64,000 nucleotides of DNA. Origin: Xanthomonas prunicola (GTDB lineage: Bacteria; Pseudomonadota; Gammaproteobacteria; Xanthomonadales; Xanthomonadaceae). Positions within the stretch are counted from its first letter, which is position 1; the number at the start of each line of letters is the position of its first letter. The stretch is from NCBI RefSeq assembly GCF_002846205.1, contig NZ_PHKV01000001.1, forward strand, positions 1,240,001 through 1,304,000, written 5' to 3'. The notes beneath the pieces were generated by a model. It searched no databases. It was given only the letters and a program-made list of their open reading frames with translations, and was not told the DNA's origin. A program made the translations under genes and the position numbers. Positions 10,222 to 19,416 of the stretch are shown here, in pieces.

Positions 10222-10479
10222 TCATGCTTCGGTGTAGGCGCAGCCATCCCGCGAAGGAATCGACGGTGACAGCAGCTCTGCGCGCTTGGTCGCGCCAAGC
10301 CGTTGCGCCAGAGAGGCCATTTCGTTGGCCAGTGCGATCATGTTGCCGCCGGCCTGCGCCGCGATGCCCATGATGCGTTGATATGCGTCCCAGAAGTCCG
10401 GCCCATTGCCATAGGCATCGTGGAACCCTTGCAGCTCCAAGACCAGCAGATCGGACAGTTGTCTGTCGGAGCGGTCCAT
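10222..10479 (-). CDS. Hypothetical protein (85 aa)
   Basis: The ATG at 10479 has GAGGT upstream. The protein has a helical, amphipathic N-terminal part (ELQGFHDAYGNGPDFWDAY) and a central Ala/Met-rich helix, with no membrane segment and no cysteine apart from one near the end. It lies divergent to the DUF3348 operon. Not recognised; judged real from composition and ribosome site. Confidence 0.6.
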   Translation of the reverse strand: MDRSDRQLSDLLVLELQGFHDAYGNGPDFWDAYQRIMGIAAQAGGNMIALANEMASLAQRLGATKRAELLSPSIPSRDGCAYTEA

Positions 10480-10826
10480 TAGGTTACCTCGTTGGGGATT
10501 TCCCGGACCGCAGCTTATACCTGTTCACCTTACAAAACCGGGTCAGCCAAACGGCAGCACATCTGAACCTGAATTGGTTACGGAGCTCACAGGTGTTTGC
10601 CGCGGCGCCTTGCGGTTGGGGCTGCCTATACCACCGCCAGTGCGGGCCGGCCGAGTGTCGCGCAGGGGGCGAGCCGGCCGCCACATGTTCGCTCGCCGCC
10701 CCACACCAGCTCGGCTGAACGGCTGAATGCCACCACAGGTGGCCCCTGCGGTTTGTCGTCAGCTGCCGCGCACCAGGCCGAGCTGTGCGCATTCCCGTGT
10801 AAAATGCCCGGTTTTTGAACGGAAGA
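10480..10826. other. Upstream region of the four-gene motor-like operon
   Basis: About 345 bases with no gene. It must hold the promoter of the DUF3348 operon. A TAAAAT at about 10799-10804 is a possible -10 element, but no matching -35 is clear. A CCACC/GGTGG mini-hairpin lies near 10730. Confidence 0.4.
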
Positions 10827-11564
10827 ATGGCGAAAGTTTCTCCACGGGCGCCCTTGTCGGGCCCGGCGTTCATTCGCCTGCTTGCTCGCCTCAGCGATGC
10901 GCACATCGCCCAATCCAACCATGCGCTGGCCGACAGGCTGAGCCAGTGGATCGATTGGACGCGGGCAGTTGCTGTGTCCAAGGCGCTAGACGGCAAGCTC
11001 CCCGACACCGACGACCTGCCCGAACCGCGCCCGCTCGATGCGCAGGCTTGCGCACGCGTGCGCAGCGGGCTGGCCACCAGCAGCGTGGCCGAGTTGGACG
11101 CGCTGGTTGTGCGCATGCGTGCCGAGGCCCGCAATGCCGTAGTCGCAGACGCACCCGCCGCTTCGCCCGACTACGCGCCGTTCCGCCAACATTACCTGGC
11201 CATGCAACGCGCCATGCGCACCGCCACCGGCGATTTGCGCGGGCGCCTGCGTGATCTGCTTGCAGTGGTCTCCACCGACATGGCTCGGCTGGCCGAAGTG
11301 GACGCGGTGATGGAGCTGACCCTGAGCCCGCGCGAGCAGAGCTTGTTGAACACCGTGCCGAGCCTGCTTGGCGCACATTTCGAACGCTTGCGCGATGCGG
11401 CGCCGGCGCACTACCCGCCAGCCGATGACGATGCCGCACCACGCGCGGTGTCCGATGGCTGGCTGGAGGTCTTCCGCAAAGACATGCAGAGCGTGTTGCT
11501 CGCCGAACTGGATGTTCGTTTTCACCCGATCGAAGGCCTGCTTGCAGCGCTTCGTACCCGCTAA
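10827..11564 (+). CDS. DUF3348 domain protein, first gene of motor-like operon
   Basis: 245-aa soluble, helix-rich protein from ATG 10827 (a TTG at 10815 is an alternative start; neither has an ideal ribosome site). It starts MAKVSPRAPLSGPAFIRLLARL and is predicted all-alpha with no signal peptide, no membrane helix and no catalytic motif that I can see. It matches the DUF3348 family. The next gene starts 10 bases after the stop. In this arrangement it is inferred to be a cytosolic accessory protein of the membrane complex encoded downstream. Confidence 0.85.
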   Translation: MAKVSPRAPLSGPAFIRLLARLSDAHIAQSNHALADRLSQWIDWTRAVAVSKALDGKLPDTDDLPEPRPLDAQACARVRSGLATSSVAELDALVVRMRAEARNAVVADAPAASPDYAPFRQHYLAMQRAMRTATGDLRGRLRDLLAVVSTDMARLAEVDAVMELTLSPREQSLLNTVPSLLGAHFERLRDAAPAHYPPADDDAAPRAVSDGWLEVFRKDMQSVLLAELDVRFHPIEGLLAALRTR

Positions 11565-11574
11565 CTGGGACGTC

Positions 11575-14232
11575 ATGTTCAGAACTCTCGTACACGTGTG
11601 TGTGTTTCTCGTCGGCCTGTTGGCTGTTTGCTGGGTCGGCATCGGCTATCTCGGCTCCAACCCGCTCGGCGCCTGCGTCGCAGCGGTGATCGGCGCTTGT
11701 TACGTGGCCGGCGCACTGGAGCTGTATCGCTACCGCCAGGCCACTGCGACGCTGGAAGCGGCAGTCGACGGACTGATCACTGCACCTTCGGCATTAAGCG
11801 AATGGCTGCAGGCGGTTCACCCGAGCCTGCGCAATGCCGTGCGCCTGCGCATCAAGGGCGAGCGCGTCGCGTTGCCGGCACCGGCGCTGACGCCGTATCT
11901 GGTCGGCTTGCTGGTGTTGCTCGGCATGCTCGGAACGCTGCTCGGCATGATGGCCACGCTCAAGGGCACCGGTTTTGCATTGCAGAGCGCCACCGACCTG
12001 CAGGCCATCCGCGGCTCGCTCGCCGCACCGGTGGAAGGCCTGGCATTTGCATTCGGCACCTCGATTGCCGGCGTGGCGACATCGGCCATGCTGGGTCTGC
12101 TGTCGGCACTGTGCCGGCGCGAGCGCCTGCAGGCGGTGCAGCGGCTGGATCTGAAAATCGCCTCCGAGCTGCATCCGCATTCGGATGCGCATCAACGTGG
12201 CGAAGCGTTCAAGCTGCAGCAGCAGCAAAGCGCCTTGATGCCGGCCTTGATCGACCGGCTGCAGGCGCTGATGCACAACATCGAGCAGCACAGCATTGCT
12301 GCCGAAGAACGCCTGGCCGCACAGCAGGCGGACTTTCACGCAAAAAGCGAAGCGGCCTATGCGCGGCTGGCCACCGCAATGGAGCAATCGCTGCAGGCCG
12401 GTGTCGCCGAAAGCGCACGCGCCGTCGGTGCGGCGTTGCAGCCGGCGATGGAAGCCACCATGACCAGCATCGCGCGCGACACCGCCGCATTGCAGGCGCA
12501 CGTCACCCAAGCCGTGCAGCAACAGTTGGACGGTATCACCCATGGCTTCCAGACCAGCGCCAGCACTGCAGCCGAGCACTGGAGTACGGCACTGGCTGCG
12601 CAGGAGCGCGCCCAGCAGACCCACAACGCGCAGCTGCAGACCACGCTGGAACAGATTGCCGGGCACAGTGTTGCCTTGCAGGAGGGCGTGAGCAGCGCCG
12701 TGCAACAGCAGTTGCTCGGGGTGAGTGCAGCCATCGAGCAGAGCGCACGCACGGCCGCCGAACACTGGCAGGTGGCGTTGGCCGCGCAGGAACGCACGCA
12801 GCACACATTGACCGAGCAGTTGCAGGGCACGCTGGAACAGATCGACCAGCGCAGCGTTGCCGTGCAGGACAGCGTCACCCAGGCCGTGCAGCAGCAATTG
12901 AGCGCACTCGACGATGGTTTTGCCCGCAGCACCGCGGCCACTGCCGACACCTGGGCCGCCGTGCTTGCCGAACAGCAACGCGCCACCAAAGCGCTCGGCA
13001 CGCAACTGCACGCCACCCTTGAGCAACTGGCGCAGCAAACCAGCGCATTGCACGAAGGCGTGCAGCAGGCCGTGCAGCAGCAGCTGGACGGGTTGAGCAG
13101 CGGCTTCGAAACCAGCACCGCCACTGCAGCGGCAACATGGACGACCGCGGTGACCGAACAGCAGCGCGCCAATCACGCGCTCACCCAGGACTTGCAAAAC
13201 ACGCTCGCGCAATTCGTCAGCACCTTCGAGGCACGTTCCGCCGCGTTGGTGGATGCGGTCTCACAGCGCATGGAACAATCCAGCAGCGACACCGCCAGCG
13301 TGTGGAGCGATGCACTGGCCCAGCAACAACAGGCCAGCGCGACGTTGTCCAGCCAACACCACAGCGCACTGGCCGCGGCCACCGCCAGTTTCGACACGCA
13401 TGCGGCGGCCCTGGTCGGCACCTTGCAGCAATCGCACACCGACCTGCAGACGGCCCTGGAAACCCGTGACACCGAGCGCCTGGCGTTGTGGAGCGAGCGC
13501 TTCGGCGCGATGAGCACCGCCTTGACCGCACAATGGGAACAGACCGGCGAGCGCGTCGCCCAGCAACAGCAAGCCATCTGCGACACCCTGGCCCGCACCG
13601 CCAGCGAGCTGTCGACGCAGGCGCAGGCACAGGCGAGCGCGACGATCACCGAAGTGTCACGCCTGATGCAGATCGCCTCCGAAGCGCCGAAAGCCGCAGC
13701 CGACGTCGTCGCCGAGCTACGCCAAAGCCTGTCCGAAAGCATGGTGCGCGACGTCGCCATGTTGGAAGAACGCAGCAAGCTGCTTGCGACCTTGGACACC
13801 TTGCTCAACGCGGTCAATCACGCCTCGACCGAGCAACGCGAAGCGGTGGATGCATTGGTCACCACCTCGGCCGACCTACTGCAGCGCGTGGGCAACCAGC
13901 TCACCGAGCAGATCGGCAGCGAAACCGGCAAGCTCGGCGCGGTGGCCGCACATGTCAGCGGCAGTGCGGTGGAAGTCGCCAGCCTGGGCGAAGCCTTCGG
14001 CATGGCGGTGCAGCTCTTCAGTGGCACCACCAGCGAGCTCAACGCGCGGCTACAGCATGTCGCCACTGCATTGGATGCGTCGCTGGCACGCAGCGACGAC
14101 CAGCTTGCCTATTACGTTGCGCAGGCGCGCGAAGTGGTCGACCTCAGCATGCTGTCGCAGAAGCAGATCATCGAAGAACTGCGCCAGCTCGATCGCGGAC
14201 GTAGCGAGACCGGCGAAGCAGAAACAGCATGA
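11575..14232 (+). CDS. DUF802 protein: MotA/ExbB-like channel with long repeat coiled-coil tail
   Basis: 885-aa membrane protein from ATG 11575. Four hydrophobic segments lie near residues 4-26, 31-50, 107-128 and 155-180. The last two carry the MotA/TolQ/ExbB signature (LVLLGMLGTLLGMM, then LAFAFGTSIAGVATSA). The remaining 700 residues are Gln/Ala-rich coiled coil with no enzymatic domain. They include four successive 62-residue repeats from residue 305 and two degenerate copies. The stop overlaps the next start (ATGA). By analogy with MotAB and ZorAB it should form a pentameric proton- or sodium-driven stator with a long cytoplasmic tail; this is inference. Confidence 0.88.
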   Translation: MFRTLVHVCVFLVGLLAVCWVGIGYLGSNPLGACVAAVIGACYVAGALELYRYRQATATLEAAVDGLITAPSALSEWLQAVHPSLRNAVRLRIKGERVALPAPALTPYLVGLLVLLGMLGTLLGMMATLKGTGFALQSATDLQAIRGSLAAPVEGLAFAFGTSIAGVATSAMLGLLSALCRRERLQAVQRLDLKIASELHPHSDAHQRGEAFKLQQQQSALMPALIDRLQALMHNIEQHSIAAEERLAAQQADFHAKSEAAYARLATAMEQSLQAGVAESARAVGAALQPAMEATMTSIARDTAALQAHVTQAVQQQLDGITHGFQTSASTAAEHWSTALAAQERAQQTHNAQLQTTLEQIAGHSVALQEGVSSAVQQQLLGVSAAIEQSARTAAEHWQVALAAQERTQHTLTEQLQGTLEQIDQRSVAVQDSVTQAVQQQLSALDDGFARSTAATADTWAAVLAEQQRATKALGTQLHATLEQLAQQTSALHEGVQQAVQQQLDGLSSGFETSTATAAATWTTAVTEQQRANHALTQDLQNTLAQFVSTFEARSAALVDAVSQRMEQSSSDTASVWSDALAQQQQASATLSSQHHSALAAATASFDTHAAALVGTLQQSHTDLQTALETRDTERLALWSERFGAMSTALTAQWEQTGERVAQQQQAICDTLARTASELSTQAQAQASATITEVSRLMQIASEAPKAAADVVAELRQSLSESMVRDVAMLEERSKLLATLDTLLNAVNHASTEQREAVDALVTTSADLLQRVGNQLTEQIGSETGKLGAVAAHVSGSAVEVASLGEAFGMAVQLFSGTTSELNARLQHVATALDASLARSDDQLAYYVAQAREVVDLSMLSQKQIIEELRQLDRGRSETGEAETA
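12487..13242 (+). repeat. Four tandem 186-bp (62-aa) coding repeats
   Basis: Repeat starts fall at 12487, 12673, 12859 and 13045, spaced exactly 186 bases; the next similar unit begins at 13243, after 198 bases. Each unit has the pattern AVQQQL near its start, AAEHW or a variant in the middle, and TLEQ near its end. The copies are diverged, so this is an old duplication kept in frame. Confidence 0.9.
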
Positions 14233-14903
14233 GCGACGAGATCGAAAACGACGGCGAGCTGGGCACCCCGATCTGGGCAGCGTTCGGCGACCTGATGTCG
14301 GTTTTGCTGGGCGCGTTCGTGCTGATCCTGGTCGGCGTGATCGGTGTGCAGTTGCAGCTGTCTAGCCGCCTGGACGAAGCCGTCAAACAACGTCAGGCCG
14401 AAGCGCAACGTCGCCAGACGCTGGAACAGGCACTGGCCGCACCGCTGGCCGCCGGCCGCGTGACCCTGGTCGATGGCCGTATCGGCATTCGCGGCAATGT
14501 GCTGTTCGCGTTCAACTCCGATGAACTGCAGCCCGAAGGACGCGAGGTGTTGAAGTCGCTCGCCGCGCCATTGGCGCACTACCTGCGCGCGCGCGAAGAG
14601 ATCCTGATGGTCAGCGGCTTTACCGACGACCGCCCGGTGCTGGGCGGCAACCGTCGCTACGCCGACAACTGGGAATTGTCCGCGCAACGCGCGCTCACGG
14701 TCACGCGTGCCTTGATCGCCGAAGGCGTACCCGCATCCTCTGTGTTTGCGGCCGCATTCGGCTCGCAGCAACCGGTAGATTCCAACGCCGACGAAACCCG
14801 CCGCGCAAAGAACCGACGCGTGGAGATCGCGCCGATCGCGCGGCCGTCATCGTCGCGCAAAGGGGCATCGACTCGGCCCGCAGCAACCGCTGCACCGCGA
14901 TGA
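14229..14903 (+). CDS. OmpA/MotB-family protein, partner of the DUF802 channel
   Basis: 224-aa protein starting inside the previous stop (ATGA overlap). One membrane helix at about residues 16-42 begins PIWAAFGDLMSVLLGAF. Asp21 occupies the position of the ion-carrying aspartate of MotB and ZorB. A short coiled linker is followed by an OmpA-like peptidoglycan-binding domain (residues about 90-205) with FNSDELQPEG, a GFTDD motif and a C-terminal RAKNRRVEI. It should anchor a stator-type complex to the cell wall. A basic Ser/Ala tail follows. Confidence 0.92.
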   Translation: MSDEIENDGELGTPIWAAFGDLMSVLLGAFVLILVGVIGVQLQLSSRLDEAVKQRQAEAQRRQTLEQALAAPLAAGRVTLVDGRIGIRGNVLFAFNSDELQPEGREVLKSLAAPLAHYLRAREEILMVSGFTDDRPVLGGNRRYADNWELSAQRALTVTRALIAEGVPASSVFAAAFGSQQPVDSNADETRRAKNRRVEIAPIARPSSSRKGASTRPAATAAPR

Positions 14904-15565
14904 GCAAATCAGCACTCCCCGCACGCACCCAACTGGAGCGCTGGCGCAGCCAGGGCGCCGATCAGCTGGATCCGGTGCGATTCCATCTGATGGAATCCTT
15001 GGCAGCGCGTGCCGATGCGCAGGCCGATGCAGTGCGTGAGGTGCTGGAGTACAAGCTCGGCGCGTTAGTCGATGGTTATGCGGCAGCGCTGCAGCAGACA
15101 ACGCCTCGCCATGCCGGCAAGGGTGCGGCGGCGGCGTCAACGCCAGCGTCGTCGCAGGCCAGCGCATTGGGTGCACTCACCGCGCAGATGGCCGGGCATG
15201 CGGCATTGATGGAAGTGGACAGCCGCAAGACCGCCAGCGCAGATGCCATGCTGTTTCCGGAGCTGCCGGCACTGGACGATTTCCGCCGCACCTGGACCAC
15301 CGTGCGCACCGCCAGCCAGGTGCGACAGTCGCTGCAGGATGCCCCAAAGGATGCCGGCCCACTCAATTCCAGCGTACTGGTGCACCGCTGCATCACGCTG
15401 ATGCGTGAGTGTTCGCCCGGCTATTTGCAGCATTTCCTGGGCTATGTCGACGCGTTGTCGTGGCTGGAGCAGCTGCATACCGGCGGCGCGTTGGCCAACG
15501 AAGAGGCTGTGCCGGCGACCTCGGGCAAGAAACGCAGCAAGAGCCCGTCGAAGCGACGCGGTTAG
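14900..15565 (+). CDS. DUF2894 domain protein, last gene of motor-like operon
   Basis: 221-aa protein with a 4-base overlap with the OmpA gene. It is helix rich and soluble. It has a conserved-looking core including FRRTWTTVRTASQVRQSL and, near the end, CSPGYLQHFLGYVDALSWLE, and a basic C-terminal tail. It matches DUF2894, which I know only from this gene neighbourhood. No enzymatic motif is seen. Complete overlap of the operon suggests its product acts with the membrane complex. Confidence 0.85.
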   Translation: MSKSALPARTQLERWRSQGADQLDPVRFHLMESLAARADAQADAVREVLEYKLGALVDGYAAALQQTTPRHAGKGAAAASTPASSQASALGALTAQMAGHAALMEVDSRKTASADAMLFPELPALDDFRRTWTTVRTASQVRQSLQDAPKDAGPLNSSVLVHRCITLMRECSPGYLQHFLGYVDALSWLEQLHTGGALANEEAVPATSGKKRSKSPSKRRG

Positions 15566-15925
15566 AACGGCAGGTCGAGCACACTGCATATCGGGCGTAC
15601 GCGCAAAGCAGCCTGATTTCAAAGATGCATCTCGGCACAGGGCTTGGCTGGACACCAGCGTGTTGAGTATGACCTCGCTTACGCGCCTGTGCTGCGGCAA
15701 CGTCTGCTGCGTTTGAATCAAGGTGCAATTGCAATTGCTATCGCAACTGCAACTGCGATTACGCACGGACGCACGGACGAATTCATGGAACCAGCGAACG
15801 GCGCGCAGCGATAACCTGGAGTGCCGCACGCCATCGATCCGAGCATCGATGCCGTCACTACCGCCTGCATCCCCCGCACTGGCTCAGGTGTCGATTGCCG
15901 GATTCTGCTTGCGCTGGAATCCGAA
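15566..15925. other. Intergenic with short GCAAYT repeats
   Basis: 360 bases between convergent genes. Around 15724-15760 there is a degenerate hexanucleotide run (GCAATT twice, GCTATC, GCAACT twice, GCGATT), then GCACGGAC repeated twice. Nothing coding is seen; the run gives an Ala/Ile/Val chance peptide on the reverse strand. Confidence 0.5.
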
Positions 15926-18067
15926 TCAGAACCGCAAATGCGCACCCACCGTCCAACTCCGCGGCGCTCCGGGATACACCCACTGCTCGCTGTACGAAAA
16001 TGCAGCGTAACGGCGGTCGGTGAGGTTCTCGACCTTGGCATACAGGCGTAGCCGGTCGCTCACATCGTAATGGCCGACCACGCGCCACACGGTGTATGCC
16101 GGCAACACAAAATCGGTATTGCTATCCACCGAGCCTAGCCGTTCGCCGGTGTGCGACACGCCCAGCCCTATCGCCGCGCTACGCTTGCCCGTCAGCGGCT
16201 GCTCGTAGTTCAAGAATGCGTTACTGCTGAAACGCGGCACATTCGGAAATCGCCGGCCCTCGGCCAGTCCGGTGCCGGCGGCAGCCGCGCTGCTGCGCGT
16301 GACGTGTGAATCGGTGCAAGCCAGGCCCACCGATGCGGCCAGATGCGGGGTTAGTCGCCCGAGCAGATCCAGCTCCATGCCTTGGCTGCGCATTTCGCCT
16401 ACCGGTAGCGAAAAACTGGTGTCGGCCGGGTCCAGGCTCAACACGTTTTTCTTGTCGATGCGGAACGCGGCCAGCGTGGCTTCCAGGCCATCGCCGGGCT
16501 GCACGTATTTCAAGCCTGTCTCCAGCGAGCGGCTCTTTTCCGGTGCAAAGCTTTGCCCGTTGGCGCCGACACCGCTGTTGGGGCGAAAGCCCGCTGCCGC
16601 ACTCGCATACAGCGAAAGCGCATCGTCGACATGGAAAGTCAGACCTGCACGCGGGCTCACCACGCCGTCGGATGCGCGCTGGGTCGTGCCGCGCAAGCGA
16701 TTGTCCAGGTCTTGCTGGTAGTGGTCGTAGCGCAGGCCGAGCAAGGCTTTCCAGCGCGCGCCCAGATCGATCTGATCCTGCGCGTATACGCCCCACACCT
16801 GCTGGCGCTCATCGGTATCGGTGATGGTGGCCAGCCGCCCCGGCTGTGCCACGCCGTAACGCGGCGCCAGCACGTCGATGCTGTATGGCGTCGTCGCAGA
16901 ACGGGCGCGTTGCTGAAAGCGGCTGTCGTCGAAACGGTTGCCGTCGATGCCGAACAACACGTTATGCGTGACCCTACCCGCCTGCAGGCTGCCAAGCAGT
17001 TCCGCACGCGCGGCGATATCGCGGCCCTGGTAATCACGATACCGGCGTTCGCGGCGCAAGGTGCGCTGGTCGGCTTGCAGCGTCCAGGGTTCGGTGGAAA
17101 ATCCGTGCATGCCGCTATCGCGGTAGGTCGCCCCACCCTGCAACGACCATGTCTGATTCAAACCATGCACCACGAACAGCTGGTGCCCGGTGGAATGCAG
17201 GTCGATATCGCCATCGCGCGGCTCGCCCAGAAAACGCGACGCCGGCAGCCGGTTGGCATCGCCGTCGATGGCAGTCACGCCACGATCGAACGGCGCATGG
17301 ATCCGCACGGCTTCCAGCTCATACGACACCGTGGTCTCGGGTGTCGGCATCCACAACAGCGACGGCGCCAGCAAGGTGTTATCGCTGTCGACGGTGTCGC
17401 GAAAGCTGTGCTGATCCTTGTGCATCACGTTCAAGCGGTACGCGAGACTCTCGCTCAGTGGGCCGGTGCTGTCGACCGCGGCACGATGATTGTCGAAGCG
17501 GCCCGCCGACACATCCACGCTGTTCTGCGCTTGAAAAAACGGCTTTTTGGTGATGATGTTGACCGCCCCACCCGGCTCGCCACGGCCGTACAAGGCCGAC
17601 GCCGGCCCCTTGATGACTTCGATGCTCTGCGTGTTGGCCGCATCCCGCAGGCCGTTGTAACCGCGGCTGGCATTGAAGCCGTTGACCATATAGTCCGAAC
17701 TGAAGTTCGGGTCGCCGGTAAAGCCGCGCATCGAATAGCTGTCCCACAGCCCACCCAGGTTGTTGGCCTTGGTGATGCCGCTGGCCAGCTCCAGTGCACC
17801 AGCCAGATCGGTAACACCGGCATCGTCCAGCAAGGTCCGATCAAGCACACGCGCACTGATCGGCAAATCACGCAGCGGCGCATCGGTCTTGGTAGCACCG
17901 GTAATGCTCAGTGCGCGGTATGGCGCGTACTGACTGCGCACCTGCACCGCGTCCAGATCGCGCGCCTGCAACTCGGCGGCCTGCCCGCAGGCAATGCTGC
18001 AGGCGCAGGCCAGTAGGCTGAGCAAGGGCAGCGTGTGCCGCATGCGGCGGCGCGAGAACACGGGCAT
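15926..18067 (-). CDS. TonB-dependent siderophore-type receptor
   Basis: 713-aa outer membrane receptor. The start at ATG 18067 follows CAGGAG. A signal peptide (about 25 residues, ending near CGQAAE) is followed by a plug domain with the IEVIKGPASALYGRGEPGGAVN motif region typical of siderophore receptors. A 22-strand-type barrel follows, ending in a C-terminal aromatic residue (VGAHLRF). Plug and barrel features fit ferric-siderophore receptors such as FhuA/FpvA relatives; the ligand is unknown. Three ABC transporter genes run in the same direction upstream. Confidence 0.93.
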   Translation of the reverse strand: MPVFSRRRMRHTLPLLSLLACACSIACGQAAELQARDLDAVQVRSQYAPYRALSITGATKTDAPLRDLPISARVLDRTLLDDAGVTDLAGALELASGITKANNLGGLWDSYSMRGFTGDPNFSSDYMVNGFNASRGYNGLRDAANTQSIEVIKGPASALYGRGEPGGAVNIITKKPFFQAQNSVDVSAGRFDNHRAAVDSTGPLSESLAYRLNVMHKDQHSFRDTVDSDNTLLAPSLLWMPTPETTVSYELEAVRIHAPFDRGVTAIDGDANRLPASRFLGEPRDGDIDLHSTGHQLFVVHGLNQTWSLQGGATYRDSGMHGFSTEPWTLQADQRTLRRERRYRDYQGRDIAARAELLGSLQAGRVTHNVLFGIDGNRFDDSRFQQRARSATTPYSIDVLAPRYGVAQPGRLATITDTDERQQVWGVYAQDQIDLGARWKALLGLRYDHYQQDLDNRLRGTTQRASDGVVSPRAGLTFHVDDALSLYASAAAGFRPNSGVGANGQSFAPEKSRSLETGLKYVQPGDGLEATLAAFRIDKKNVLSLDPADTSFSLPVGEMRSQGMELDLLGRLTPHLAASVGLACTDSHVTRSSAAAAGTGLAEGRRFPNVPRFSSNAFLNYEQPLTGKRSAAIGLGVSHTGERLGSVDSNTDFVLPAYTVWRVVGHYDVSDRLRLYAKVENLTDRRYAAFSYSEQWVYPGAPRSWTVGAHLRF

Positions 18068-18147
18068 CGGGCAAACTCCTGAAAGACCTGGGCGCAGCAC
18101 GCCTGGATCGCAAGTGAAAACAAGCGAGAGGTAAAGCGCGGCTGTCG

Positions 18148-19416
18148 CTATGAAGCAGGATCGGCCGTTGCATCGAAACGTGGCGCACGCTCGAAGTCGT
18201 CGCGCGTAAACGGGCGGTCGCGGAACAGATAGCCATAGTAGAACGTGCGCAGCAGCCGGTGATACGCGCGAACGCGGTCCTGATACGCCAGCTGCGCCTG
18301 CAGATCGGTGTCGGCCAGGCGCGTCAGCGCGGCCTGCAGCGCAACCGGCGGCAGCACGCTGGCCACGCGCTGCGCCAGCGCTTGGCGACGCTGCAGACCA
18401 TGGCGATACGCTGCCACCTGCGGCGCCACCTGCTGGTCGCCATTTTCATGGAATGCGAAGTACCACTTGTAGTGGAATGCCGCGGTCAACGGCGCCGAAT
18501 CGGCCCATTGCCGATTGCGCGCATAGAACGCCTGCATGGTGTCCTGGCGCGGGATATCCCAGGCATGGTTGACCGTCTCGCGCTGCAGTCGCGCAATCTC
18601 GTTGCCCTGATTGACTGGCACCGCCTGATTGATCGCCACATGCGCCAGCGCAGGAGCCACCAACGCCAGCACCACCCAGCAGGTGGCCAATGCGGTTGCA
18701 TGCGCCGCAGGCCGCCACTGGATGCGCCCGACCAGCACCGACAGCACTACCCAGAACAGCAGATAGCCTGCGCCCAGCGCCAGCACTGCCAGAAGCTGCA
18801 GCAACGGCACCGCATTGAGCGTGGCAAAAATAACGAACGGCACGCTCAAGCACAACAGCACCGCTGCGGCACGAACCACCACACGCCGCACCAGCAGCGC
18901 GGCGCCTGCACCCGGCAGTGCGGCGAGCATGCGGGCCCGGCCTGCGTCTCGCTCGCCCGAACGCAGATCGAACAGCAATGCGATCACGAACAGGGGCAGC
19001 AGGAACACCAGCACGAACGCATAGTCGAAACGGCCGGCCAGGGCGAGCTCGGGGTTGTAGCTGTCGCCATCATGGATCTGCGCTTCCAACCCCAACGCGC
19101 GCACGCGCAAAATGTAGGGTGAAACATCGCGCATGCCCACCGCTGCAAACGCTAACGGCGATGGCGTGTCCCAAGTGGGGTAGAAACTGTAATAGGCCGC
19201 GCTGCCGGCATCGTTGGAACGCGCGACATAGTCTTCCACCGCTGCGCTGTCTTCGCGCTGTAGCGCCGCAATCTTCGCGATATTGTCGCGCTGCGCCGCA
19301 ATCACGCGCTGCCCGGACAACAGGCTGCAGATAGTCAGCACGGCAAGCAACAACAGGCCGGCAAGCGCCGCACGTGCGCGCAGCAGCAACAGCAGCTCGT
19401 ATTTCCACAGCACCAT
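18148..19416 (-). CDS. ABC transporter permease, DUF3526-like (second permease)
   Basis: 422-aa membrane protein starting at an ATG whose A is the last base of the upstream permease stop (TGATG, 1-base overlap). It has an N-terminal helix, a large extracytoplasmic loop with the aromatic AAYYSFYPTWDTPSPLAF region, and five or more further helices. A long polar C-terminal part carries HENGDQQVAPQV. The layout fits the DUF3526 class of ABC-2 permeases. It acts with the next two genes as a heterodimeric export system. Confidence 0.88.
   Translation of the reverse strand: MVLWKYELLLLLRARAALAGLLLLAVLTICSLLSGQRVIAAQRDNIAKIAALQREDSAAVEDYVARSNDAGSAAYYSFYPTWDTPSPLAFAAVGMRDVSPYILRVRALGLEAQIHDGDSYNPELALAGRFDYAFVLVFLLPLFVIALLFDLRSGERDAGRARMLAALPGAGAALLVRRVVVRAAAVLLCLSVPFVIFATLNAVPLLQLLAVLALGAGYLLFWVVLSVLVGRIQWRPAAHATALATCWVVLALVAPALAHVAINQAVPVNQGNEIARLQRETVNHAWDIPRQDTMQAFYARNRQWADSAPLTAAFHYKWYFAFHENGDQQVAPQVAAYRHGLQRRQALAQRVASVLPPVALQAALTRLADTDLQAQLAYQDRVRAYHRLLRTFYYGYLFRDRPFTRDDFERAPRFDATADPAS

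Noticed and set aside
12357-13172. Cys/Ala-rich reverse frame opposite the DUF802 repeats
   Set aside because: Its repeats mirror the 186-bp repeats of the real gene; the composition is not protein-like.
12487-13242. Possible CRISPR-like direct repeats
   Set aside because: Units are 186 bases, coding, diverged and contiguous, with no spacer structure.
10827-15565. Calling the cluster a Zorya defence system
   Set aside because: No ZorC, ZorD or ZorE-type gene is present; only the motor parts are similar, and DUF3348/DUF2894 are not Zorya components.
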